A model generated the notes under the pieces. That model saw only the letters and a list, made by a program, of their open reading frames with translations. It was not told where the DNA came from and ran no database searches. Position numbers and translations under genes: made by a program. A stretch of 64,000 bases of DNA from Macrocybe gigantea (lineage: Eukaryota > Basidiomycota > Agaricomycetes > Agaricales > Callistosporiaceae): contig SJRY01000228.1 in NCBI GenBank assembly GCA_011319805.1, positions 930,001-994,000 on the forward strand, read 5' to 3'. Shown here piece by piece: positions 1-10,861 of the stretch (positions are counted from its first letter, which is position 1; the number at the start of each line of letters is the position of its first letter).

Positions 1-2753
1 TGTCTTTGTATCTTGCAGTGCAACGATTTCAAATCCACAGGCACACATGGAAAATGTTTTTGGTATCCCCGGAAACAAGATCAAAACTGTTACAGAAGAT
101 GGAGCACCGGCTGGTTCCAAGGACATCGTTGTTTGGAATCCTGCCTTCATTGACCCCTTGGTCCCCAATCTGGGCAGACACAGTTCCCTTTCTGACGCTG
201 TTTCGCTCATGAAGTATTTGATGAGAAATGGTGTACGAGTGATTTTGTTCTGCAAAGTCTGTTCCGACACCACTACAGTGTTTTATGCACGCTGACCATA
301 TTGAAGATACGCAAAATATGTGAATTAGTACGTTGGCCTCATCACGCGCACCATACAACTGCTCATAGTATGCGCTAGGCGATGAAAACCCTACGCGCTG
401 ACCTGAGCAATGAAGGTCGATTCGACATTCTGGAACGAACGATGCCGTACCGAGGAGGTATGCTCACAGCATAATTCGTTCTGTAGTCACAGGCTCATGC
501 ACGATCGTAGGCTACTCCCAAAAGGTTTGTTTATATAGCAACAGCGTCCCGATGATGGCTCCTAATGTAGCTGTAGGATCGTCGTCGGATTGAGCAACAA
601 GCATTTAGCGGCCAGCTGCTAGGCATCGTATCCACGAATGCGCTAGAGCTCGGTGTCGATATTGGAATTCTGGACGCGGTCATCATGTTGGGTTTTCCGG
701 GGACGATCGCCAGCTTTGTGCGCCAGTTCTTCATCGCAGTAGAAGTCTGACGAATAGGACGCAGAAACAACAAGCCGGCCGTGCTGGACGACGGTCGCGA
801 GACTCTCTAGCCGTCCTTGTAGCTGACTCATTTGCAATCGACCAGCATTATGCCGCAAACCCCGCCTATTTATTCGAAGAGCGCCCGGCAGATTTACAGA
901 TCGACCTAGATAGCAGGATAATCTTGGAAGGTTTGGCATTCTCCAATTTTCGTGTGCATCGACCAATCTACTATTATTCTCTGCCAGCCCACCTACAATG
1001 TGCTAGTCACGAGATGCCAATATCCCCGGAAGATGAGCAATATTTTGGAATCTTGATGCATGAAATCTGCGCCACCCGACTTGTAAGAGACGAAGAAGGA
1101 TGGTAAGCAGCCCCCTTTCCTGCTTCTTGTTTATGTGAGCTCAATCACAATCTAGGTATCACACACATACAAAATTTCTGCCATATCCATCACAATATGT
1201 GTCTATCAGTATAATTATCTCGTGTTTCTTTTGCTTTTCAGTTGCTGATTGAGTGGCGAGCAGGAGGTCCAGAAGAAGAAACGTACGCAGTCATAGATAT
1301 AACGAAGGCGGACCAAGAGAGTGGTTCGCTCCGAGTTCTCGAGGAGGTAGAGGTTTCTCGGGCAATGTTTGAGATCTATGAAGGGGGTGTGGTAATCATC
1401 CATCGTTGTTGCTCTCTGACTGGTCTCGGCGCTCACAAGCCTAATCCTAGTTTCTTCATCAGGGCTTGACGTTTATCGTGAGTGGCATAACGTGGGATTT
1501 GGATGAAAGCTGATTTCTTGTTATAGGTGAAAGAATTAAGCCACGACGAGAGGATAGCCAAAGTTATCCGTGCAGACGTTAACTGGATCACATCTCCAAG
1601 GTGCGTACAGGCATTTGCAGACCGGAAAGGATCTTGATATGGCCATAATACAGGGATTTCACGTTGAGTCATGACAACTTCGACGCATGACGTTGAATGG
1701 TCTAACTATGCTCTGTCATTGCCAGCGATGTCGACGCCGTCCAGGTTCATCGTATCAAGGAATCAGCAAACGCATCGCAGCGATTCTTTTACGGAAGTGA
1801 GTCCTTGGCCGGAATTAATCCATGCAGCCGTCCCTATCATGCAATACAGAGATTGAGGTCAAAGTGAAGGTTTTCGGTGTGTGCAAGTTCTCAATTCAAC
1901 GCCGTATCCTTGTTTGATAGGAAACAGGGTTTTTCAAGATAAGGTGTGTACACCACACGGCGTCTTGCACTAGCTTCTTTTCCTTAGCGAAACTGGGCAG
2001 GAATAAACAAATATTGGACACTGTGGACCTCGAAACGCCTACCTGGGAACATGATACGACTGGATTATGGATCGATGTCCCCAAATCAATTCTTCATTTG
2101 TTTCGCTCGAAAGGCATAAATGCTGCGGAAGGGGTGCACTCCGCCGAGCATGCATTTTTAAACCAGTTTCCCCTGGCACAAGATTTGAAAACGGAGTGCA
2201 AAGCGCCAGAAAAGGAATACATGGTCACACCTACCAAGAGGAAACGGCCAGCAAGGTGAACATTTCTTCGGGTTCCAAGTTGAGGTTGATGTGAAAGTGT
2301 TATAGATTGATATTCTATGACACTATCGGGAAGGGTGGAGGAGTGGCCGGAAAAGCATTTGACAATGGTAAGGGACACCAAAAGGGCACCGCTCCTCACT
2401 CAACGTATTCCACAGCGTATCCTCTTTTGAGGAATGCTCTTCACGTGACTGAGTCGTGTGAGTGCAAGGAGGGGTGTCTAAAATGTGAGTCGGCTTTTTA
2501 TCCTCTTTTTTCTATGGCCCTCAATGCCCGTTGAATGTTCCACCCGCTAGGTGTCCAAAGTCATTTATGCCGAGAGAACAATGTGGTCTGCTCCAAGCTA
2601 GGTGCCTTAATAATTCTGCGGAGTTTGCTGGGAATGCCCATCGACGAAGATGCCATACCCTTGCAAGGTCCAACTGATCAAAATAGTAGCACTATCGTTG
2701 AAGCAACTGTTGTCGCCGTGACGGACGGTGTCCAGGTAGAGAAGGAATCCTGA
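1..2753 (+). CDS. HRQ1: HRQ1-type ATP-dependent 3'-5' DNA helicase, 5' end off the window
   Basis: This is the C-terminal part of a RecQ4-related Hrq1 helicase, a family that acts in DNA crosslink repair and genome stability. About 19 exons can be joined in frame: 1-256, 307-327, 379-457, 511-524, 577-717, 765-930, 988-1102, 1156-1208, 1264-1391, 1463-1477, 1527-1600, 1654-1662, 1726-1796, 1850-1876, 1928-1943, 2001-2255, 2306-2367, 2416-2484 and 2551-2753. Helicase motifs appear in order: CSATISNP (III), ALELGVDIG (V) and QQAGRAGRR (VI). The C-terminal DUF1998 region follows, with the cysteine set CECKEGCLKC and a later C (zinc-binding in the family). The frame stays open through every junction, so the gene looks intact. 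The Walker A/DEAH half lies upstream of base 1. Several exons are unusually short (9-27 nt). Confidence 0.9.
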
Positions 2754-2802
2754 GTATATATACCACAGACAATGGAATCCGCTAAATGTACACCTACAGT
2801 AT

Positions 2803-5800
2803 CTATAAAAGTGGATCGAAATCACTCCAAACATTTTGTGATGGTTTGGTGGCTGGTTGTATGTGCGGCGATTGTGGTGGCTTGGACGGTACAAGGATCC
2901 CACTGGCTGGCTGGGTTGTGCCCTGTATAGTCACAGAATTTCGGGCAGCGCCGAGGGTTCTGAAGTCCGGTCGTGTCGCGGAGACAGGTAGCATGGGTTT
3001 TACCCTGATTTGTTCCGACAGAGGGTGAGCAACTTGTAAAGCACCTAGCGTCTGTGGCATTTGAGGCCGGGGGATGGAAGGAGTAACTGGCAGCCGCTGC
3101 TGCTTCTGCTGTTGCAACACTGGTGGGGGTTGCGGTTGTGGGGGTTGTTGAGGTTCCTGTACGGGCGCGATTTGCGTCTCTCCGAGTATAATTAATGATA
3201 TTACCAACATACCTCAACAGCATTAAAGATGCTGCCCCATACGTCCTCTTCCCACGTCGATGTTTGGTCCAAAGTGACGTCAGGTTTGACGGTCGTGGTG
3301 CCGGCTCTGGCGACCAAACTCTCGAAGTCCATCGTGGTGATCGGAGCATTCGATCCTCCGTTGCTGATGGCAAGGGCTGATCGGTCCTCCAGACGCTGAG
3401 AATCTCTCAGGAATTGATCATGCTCTCGTTCGACACGATCGCCGAGTTTTTTTATGACAAGCATGAATCGCTGAAATTGTTCAACATTTAATACTGCAAA
3501 TTCTATGAGGACTTTGACAGGCAGCAAGCAATGCATTAGCCGATATGGACTTACAGGGACCCATGGACATTGCCCACAGCTGTGGCAAGACAAGGGTAGC
3601 GACGGCTTCGCGGTCTACCTTGAACCCCATGGCTTCTTGAACAGAAAGCGTGGCCATCTAGAGCCATAAGCCGGGCTTGATGGTGTGCACGTGAATGTAA
3701 CTCACCATGACTGCAGGTTCTTTAGTGCGAATTTTTGACAGAAGGGGCACAAGTCTTTGCGTCAGGCTCGTCTGTTAAGGTGGTCGGTCTCTGTGCACGA
3801 CTCTATCTCGGAAAGGCAGCTCACTTGGTCTAATACCTTCACTAGAGCAAGAAATGTGACAAGGGTCGCAACTTTGACACTCAGGATACGAGTTTTCGAG
3901 AATACAAACTTTTGAGCAACGCATATTCTTTAGCGTGATCAGATGACGGGACGTCGAGGACTCACAGCAACACGAGGGAACAATACACCCTGCACCTCTG
4001 CATAGTCAATTGTATCGCACAAGTCCGGTATTGCCTTCAGGGCACGTTCTTGGACCTTGCAGACATATCTTAAAAGGAACTGTGTGAGAATCTATTCCAA
4101 CGGCTTACCACTGCATGTTCCGACTCCAAGGCATTGTATACCAAAGGAAGCACGTCTTGAAGACGAAAATAAATCGATGTCCCCGAATTGTATCCGCATG
4201 GCACCACTCACGCTCGCGAAAGACCGCTTTATCCGTCTTGGACTGCAACATTTCGAGATTATCGAGCAACGTAAGCATGTTTTGAGGTGGCTCCTTGACA
4301 CTAAAAAGCGGACGTAAACTTGGCAAAACCGTAGCTGCAAATTGACTCGGCGAGAGGCTGGCAGAAATGGCAAACACGTTCGGAAGAATGTAGGGTAACA
4401 GATGTGTGTCTTTCATCTATCTCGGGCCATGAGCGGGAGAAAATTTCATTGCCTTATAAGCTTACTTCTTCCACGAGAGAGGGAAGAATCTTCCGAATGC
4501 GAAGACCGTCAGTAAACCTGTCCAGGACCCTTGTCAGCCCTTTCATGAACGAGATCTTTTCTTCTCGAGTCTTTGAGGTGAAGTTTGAGCGGTCCAAGAA
4601 GTTGAGCGTGGAGACAGGCAGTGAAGAAAAGAAGGGATGGCTGGGTAGTGTCGATGGTGTTGGTCTGTTGTTGCCGTTCCGCGTTATCAGGGAGCGAAGA
4701 AGGACTGGTGTGGATAAGCTCATTTTGCAAGCACCACAACGACATAGAACTGTACCTTGCAAGTCCTTGTCAAAGCCCTCAAGACCAGGAACAAATTTTC
4801 CGGCATTCTCTCGAAGGGCTCCAAGACTGTCATGCGTTTTAAAGGGCGGCTTTCCCTTGCTGTGTACGGCATAAATGATGCAACCTAAAGAATACATGTC
4901 GGATGAGGTTACAAGGACTTCGTCAAGAGCATATTCTGGGGCTGTTCGGGTTGTGTCATTAACCTGCTAAAGAATTTTTCTCTATGCAACACACCCATAT
5001 AATCAAAGGAACGCTGAATGTATGCCGGGACGCGTCCATCAAATGTCGGAAATTCCCACCGAGTTGGCGATCCTCCCGGAGCCAACAACGGAATCATCAA
5101 ACCGAGACCGGAGATCTTCCAGTCACCCTGATCACGATGGCGGTTGAGCGGATCCACAGCAAAACAGGAAGTTTATTGGCGACTGACGGCACCATTGATA
5201 AGGATGGTCTCCAAACTGAGATTCGAATGGATGACTTGGGCGGAGGAATGCAAAAAAGACAGGCCCTTGCAGAGCTGTAAAATGCCTTTTTGAATCTGCA
5301 GCATCTGCATTGAGGATTTCCAGCTCGGGCACTCGATGATAACGCACCTCGACCTCGTCCAGTTCCACTGGTGCACTCTTACCACCAGTCACTGCCAATC
5401 CGAGCGAGCATAGAACAGGCTCCGTCGCGAAGATCAATTCACTTCGAGTCTCTTCCAGTGGTTCCACCATTTCTTCCCGACAAGCACATAAATACGGACG
5501 CAGTCCCGATCACGCTACTTTGACCCACCTAGTATCGACGGGTGCCTCAGCCGTCCCAACGCAGACGCCTGCATAGAAGACAAGCTCAGCGAAGCACAGA
5601 GGACAGACGCGACAGCAAGCACCTCGGCCTTGAGGATTTCAATGGTTCGCTCTTTTGCCGCGGGACCCAAACGCTCCATTTCCTGTCCTCGTTTATCGAA
5701 ACTCCACACCGAGACGCGTTTTCCCGTAACCTTGTGAGCGGCCGACTGCACCTTCCACAGACCGACGAGAAAAGAAGGAAGGAAAGGGGTGGGTGCGGCG

Positions 5801-5916
5801 ATTTGTGCGCTGTGCTGACCCGGCGTCGAAGGCCGGCTACCTGTCAGTGAATTTCCGACATTGTAAGACTGCAATATAGCAGATCGAGCAAAGAACGAAG
5901 TTGCCGCAGCGAACAT
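2803..5916 (-). CDS. SCY1-like (SCYL2/Ppk32-type) pseudokinase
   Basis: The N-terminus (start at 5916) reads MFAAATSFFARSAILQ and continues into GLWKVQSAAHKVTGKRVSVW, typical of SCYL2-family proteins, which bind clathrin coats and act in endosome/Golgi traffic. The kinase-like lobe has HSNLSLETILIN where an active kinase has HRDLKxxN, and GLGL where DFG is expected, so it is probably catalytically dead. A PEYA/DMYSLGCIIY segment marks the rest of the kinase fold. A helical HEAT-like middle follows (about 4450-3200). The tail is rich in Pro/Gln and ends WSDFDPLL, resembling clathrin/AP-binding tails. The gene has many introns, and exon edges in 3.6-4.1 kb are unclear. It is divergent from the HIBADH gene. 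Confidence 0.85.
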
Positions 5917-6447
5917 CTTGGATGATCGCGTGGTCTGTAAGTCAGTTGTGGACTATGATAGAGGACTCGTGCCATCATGACTGCGACCAGTCGACATGAA
6001 TCTGCTTGCCACGTGCCAAACGGACACTCGAGTTGCATCGTACATACAACCGCCAAGCCGAGACAACGAAGCGACTGGAGGATATGTATTCGTTACTCGA
6101 TCTTGATTGCTACAAAATGGAAGCGACTCGAATAGACCCGTGCCTTGCTGTAGGCAAGACTTCGGTATGTCGGCAAACCGTCGACTGAAACGCACAGTCG
6201 CAGTCCGGACAGCCACCACTGTCCCAGTTCAACATTGATCATGTACAGATATCCTAGAAGTTGCACGTCGCAGACAACGCGCAACGAGTCCAGACGCGTC
6301 TTTGATGCATGTGTATTTACGGACGGTGAGATGGTCAGATCAGATGACAAGGAGTCTACAGCCGACCCGGATCTACCCCAAAACCCACCCGTATAGTATA
6401 TATAAGAACCACGCAGCTCAAGAAGCAAACAAGGACCGGTTCTCGTC
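5917..6447. other. Intergenic region between divergent SCYL2-like and HIBADH genes
   Basis: The 531 bp lie between two start codons on opposite strands, so the region should hold both promoters. Apart from a TATA-like element near the + strand gene I see no gene. The short open frames here lack family motifs and good splice context. Confidence 0.7.
6397..6405 (+). promoter_or_regulatory. TATA-like element upstream of HIBADH
   Basis: The string TATATATAA ends 42 bp before the ATG at 6448. The position fits a core promoter with a very short 5' UTR. It is a pattern match only; no transcription start is visible. Confidence 0.4.
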
Positions 6448-7697
6448 ATGAGGCCTTCGCTCCCCGCGCTCCAATCAGTCGGACATGCCTTATCTCGGCC
6501 AAAGAGCACAAGCTTCATCGGGCTTGGTCGAATGGGATACGAAATGGCCTTCAACCTATTTTCCAAGCAATACGCTCAAGACGCAGAACGGCAGTTTGTC
6601 GTGTGTGATGCCGTTGCGGACGCCTCAGCGTCATTCCGTCAGAACTTCCTCAATAACTTTCCCCGCGCGAAAGTGACCGTTGCGGCGAATCCGGAAGAGT
6701 AAGTTTGAATGAATCGCAGCCTCCCATCCGCCAAGTCGGCTGACTGTCATGCAGGGCCACACTGGCATCTGGGACTATCGTGACTATGCTTCCTGCGTCT
6801 CCGCAAGTTCGGTCTGTGTACTATGATGGCGTCATACCTGCTCTGCGCAAACTCTCCTCAGACCAAGCTCGATCGTCGTTCTGCATAGATTCCACGACAT
6901 TAGACGTCTCTGTGGCCAGAGAAGTCGCTCGCGATGTTGCCGATACGGGAGCACAGATGGTGGATGCTCCAGTGTCAGGGGGTACGTGGTGTCGGTCATC
7001 CTTTGCATTTGGGATCGATCCTACTTCTACAGCAGGCGTCACCGGTGCGAAGGCCGGAACATTATCGTTCCTCGTCGGTGGCAGCCAAGAAGGCTATGAT
7101 CACTGCAAGGACATCCTGACACACATGGGTCAGCGCATCATATACTGCGGCCCTTCCGGCGCCGGTTTGGGTGCAAAGATCTGCAATAACGTAAAGTCCC
7201 AATATTCACAGTGCTGCGTCAATCTCGTTATGAAGGATTTTCGTGTACCTGTTAGCTTGTCCTCGGCGTTGAGCAGATCGTGATAGCGGAGGCGATGCTC
7301 CTAGGTCAAAAACTTGGTCTTGAGCCAGCCGTACTCGCCGGGGTCATCAATAGCAGCACAGGGGGGTGCTGGGCGTCATCCGTCAACAATCCCGTCCCAT
7401 CCGCTCTACCTGACAAATCCCCGCCTTGCGAACGTGATTATGAAGGTGGTTTCGCGACATCACTGATGTTAAAGGTATACATAGAACTAACGTCATGTCT
7501 GCATCTCTGAGGCCTGACTTTGATTCCAGGATATGGGTCTCGCTACAGAAATCGCTGCTCAAACTGAGAGCCCTCTTCCGTTGGGCAAACTAGCAGAGAA
7601 AATCTATGGAGATGCGATAATCAGGGAGCCAGCGCTGGCGCGAAAAGACTTTTCTTCGGTCTATCGATACTTGGGAAACGAGAAACACATGTCTTGA
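6448..7697 (+). CDS. 3-hydroxyisobutyrate dehydrogenase, mitochondrial
   Basis: The enzyme oxidises 3-hydroxyisobutyrate to methylmalonate semialdehyde with NAD+ in valine breakdown. The protein begins MRPSLPALQSVGHALSRPK, basic and Ser-rich like a mitochondrial presequence, then has the Rossmann motif FIGLGRMGYEMA. Further on are the substrate-binding DAPVSGG and the catalytic-lysine segment GAGLGAKICNN. The C-terminal helical domain contains NSSTGGCW and KDFSSVYRYL and ends at TGA 7697. Introns fall after the first exon (about 6700), after VSGG, after the catalytic helix and near 7470-7530. All key residues of the beta-hydroxyacid dehydrogenase family are present. Confidence 0.93.
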
Positions 7698-7827
7698 ATA
7701 GAGAATTGTCTGTTTATGTACTTGGTGCAAGGTTGAAAAAGATTCCGTCTGAGATTACGTAATCGATTATATTGATGAACTTGATCATGGCTGGCGTTGA
7801 TCAACTCAGTTCAGTGCTCCAATTACA

Positions 7828-9609
7828 ATGGCGGGCGGCTCTCAGAAACCGAATGTCCTCATCCTTGGTTAGCTGTCTGCTCGTCTCTTCTTCATTGAAG
7901 GAGATCTGAATAACCCAATGTCATCTCACAGGCGGCCTCAATACCTGTTCCCGCTCATTAGCCACACTTTTGGTTCCTGTAGAAGGTGATGCCTTGGTAT
8001 CGGTACGAATCCTGATTCTTTGTAAAGCCGTGTAACTCATTCATTGCCATGTAGCATCTGCGCATCGTGGACAAGTACTCTGTCGCACCGGCAACAACGT
8101 AGGCTATTAACCTTCTTGCGCATCGGATAGACCCTATATTGCGACTTTTTAGGTATATCGGGGACGAGTTTCCAAAGGTGCTCGCTAAACCAGAGGTGGA
8201 GTATCGGCAGGCCAATTTAACCGTCCAATGTGCGTCCCATCCATCGTCTCTCCAGCGCGTCTGTTGACCATTACCCAGCCATTGTTGCCGCTGTTTTCGA
8301 TCCTCCAGAAGGACAAGCTCCGTACGACTACGTATTCGACTTCACCGGTGAAGTGAGGCAGGATCGGACCGAATTGGTACACTCCCCTTCGAATGCGTCG
8401 CTGTATGTTTTGAGCATTCCCTAGATCCAAATCAATACCACTTGTAATGTCGCACGGTTCATTGGCCTTGAAGCGGCCAAACGCAAGGTCAAGGCATACG
8501 TCCGAATCCAGCAACCGTTCTACGAGACATCGTCCTCGAACAAGGCCTCTCATGATGAGAAAGAGGATATCAAACCTGTTGGCACTGTTGGTATCTGGTG
8601 GCACGAAACGCTGCGCATGTTGGCTGCGATTGATGGGTACGCCCGTACCTCTTCATCTTCGCACGTCAGCTCACCGCGCAACTAGCCTAAATCTCGTCAT
8701 TTTGCGCATCGGGTTTGTTTATGGTCCATACACGAATTACGGGATTGGTATGGCTTTGCTAGATGATTAAATGCTTATCATCTGATTTTCTCCCCCCAGT
8801 GGCGACGGCAATAATAGTAGCGTCGGTTTACGGCTATCTCAAGAAACCTATGAAATCCATGTTAGTTCCGCAAGCCTATACGTTACTCAATCGACTGAAT
8901 AGTACGGTTTGACAGGTGGTCACCTGGCAAAAATGCCAACAACACTGTCCACATCGATGATGTCGCGGGCGCAGCTTGGGCTTCTGCTCAGTGGATGGCT
9001 AAGCTGGGTCGGCAGCCAGGAAATTCGCTTGCTGGTGAAGAGATTGTCTTCCACAATGACAAGAAGATCGTTAAGGAAGTCGAGGGCATGCCACCTCACG
9101 ACAAGAAACTGATTGCTCCCGTGTTTAATCTGGTAAATCCAATCATTCATTCGAGGTCAGAAGTTAATGAGGGTTCCTCAGGTCGATGACTCCAATAGCA
9201 CACTACTCAGTATAGGCCAGACCGTCACGTCATTCTTTGGGACAACATTCGAATTTTTCTCTCTCGCCGAAAGCACAATACTCAAGGTGTGTTTTGAACA
9301 CATTCCTCGACGTGTTTACATATGCTCATATTTAATCGTCAGTTGAAAGATACGATTGAGGAGATCAACGAACATCATGTCGGAGGCTGGACGGAAATGG
9401 TCGAGAAGTCGAGCCCTCCAGTTCCCAATACCCCCCTTTCTGCCTACATGGATGAGTACACCCTGGAAAAACACACCATCGCATTCAATAATGCCAAAGT
9501 CAAGGAAATTGTTGGGTACCAGCTCAAACGACCAGCTTTTGACCATGAAACGATAAGGGAAGTTGTCGACAAGTGGAGAACCGAGGGCAGCTGGCCCAAT
9601 CTAGAATGA
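7828..9609 (+). CDS. Extended SDR / NAD(P)-binding epimerase-like protein
   Basis: The start is ATG at 7828 (MAGGSQKPNVLILGG). The first strand-turn reads LILGGLNTCSRSL rather than the classical GxxGxxG. Later segments typical of extended SDRs follow: YDYVFDFTGE, GIWWHETLRMLAAI, LRIGFVYGPYTNYG and NTVHIDDVAGAAW. The C-terminus has a long acidic/helical region ending EGSWPNLE. The fold is close to NAD-dependent epimerases and dehydratases. No substrate can be inferred, and the active site (YxxxK) is not obvious. There are about nine short introns. Confidence 0.8.
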
Positions 9610-9731
9610 TTATATCCCTTTGGATATCAGGCGCCCTGTGAACTGATATGTAAGATTTCGTATTAGGATTCGATGGCTCTTTTACCCTCTATTTCACGTT
9701 TTACCCGTTGTTATAAGTAAGCTTGCTTCTA

Positions 9732-10813
9732 ATGCCTTTTCCTTCCGGCCCGCACACGCACCGCTACATGACATGCTTTACGCTCCTGATAGCAGTGCCG
9801 TAATGTATCCCTTAACGTTTTCGTCAATGCTACGAAGATACCAATTTTTGCCGAGCCTGTACACCAGTCAGCCAGAGCCCACATTACACATTCGCCGTTA
9901 TAATGCAGCCGCAAGACTCGATGGTTTCGCTAAATATGTGGCATTGGTGACCGATTTCTTCTGCCTATAATCCAGGGCACCCACTAATATTCAAATTGGT
10001 TATTAGACCGCTTTTGCTGTGTGTCTTCGACTATCCATGTGCATAATGCCTTGATTTACATCCTCTGTGTCTGTTAGATGATAGCAAGCGTTACATGTGA
10101 ACTCGTTTTTGTGGACGGTGCCTCTACATCATTTGGGTGGTTCCACTTCCATCCTAGCCTGGAAACGCTCATGTCAGTGCTGGTAACCTACGGTATGCCT
10201 GGCGTCAGGGCATCTCTGCGGCGGAATCATAACTTAACACATACATGCACCACCCTAGGTATCCTTATTGTTCAACGGTCCCCGACGAGGAATCCTCGCG
10301 CAACTGGCAGGGCTTTGACCCGACATCGGTTCGTCATGTTGCTTTTGGCTCTTCCAGCTGTATTGCTGGGCACATCGGCAATTATCTACAATAAAGAGGC
10401 CAACAACAAACTGCACTTCCTTAGCTGGCATGGGGTGCGTAGACTCGCCGCGTCATCCCCACTCTTCTGACATTTTGAAGACGTTGGGCATTATCTCTGC
10501 CTTCTGGCTTTGCGCGCAAATGGCTGCCGGAGAAATACTCTGGCGCATTCGTGGCACTAGATCGAGGAGAATCAAAGATCTCCTTAGAACCTACCACCGG
10601 TAGCGACTTTCTTTCAAGTTTCAACTTGGCTGTGGCTGACGGCTGTCTTGTGTAAGGATATCAGGCTATTTCGTTGCTGCTGTATTACTCTGGGCTATAT
10701 GCCTCACTGGATCATCTGCCTGGATTTTCCAAAGAACACATCCAGTTACAAGAACACTGGCATATTATCTGGCACCGTGCCTAGTGCTCGTGGTTCTGGC
10801 CGTTCGTATATAA
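9732..10813 (+). CDS. Cytochrome b561-domain membrane protein
   Basis: A small integral membrane protein of the cytochrome b561 / ferric-reductase-like group, which passes electrons across membranes using two b hemes. Visible segments, in order, are RRYNAAARLDGFAKYVAL, FGWFHFHPSLETL, the stretch TRHRFVMLLLALPAVLLG, NKLHFLSWHG and TYHRISGYF, then a final hydrophobic helix ending at TAA 10813. Histidines in FHFHP, TRH, SWHG and TYHR are the expected heme ligand positions. The start is uncertain: ATG 9732 spliced to an exon at about 9872, or an unspliced start at 9773 in the exon-2 frame. The intron before 10078 may hide a further tiny exon. Confidence 0.72.
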
Positions 10814-10861
10814 TGCCCTGGCAATGTTATCCTATATCCATGCACTGCAAACGAATAACCC

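Noticed and set aside
700..800. HRQ1 as a pseudogene with a stop inside helicase motif VI
   Set aside because: The sequence near 750 reads as a GRR-like motif with a TGA, but this is a chance match. Splicing at 718-764 gives the proper QQAGRAGRR in the open frame.
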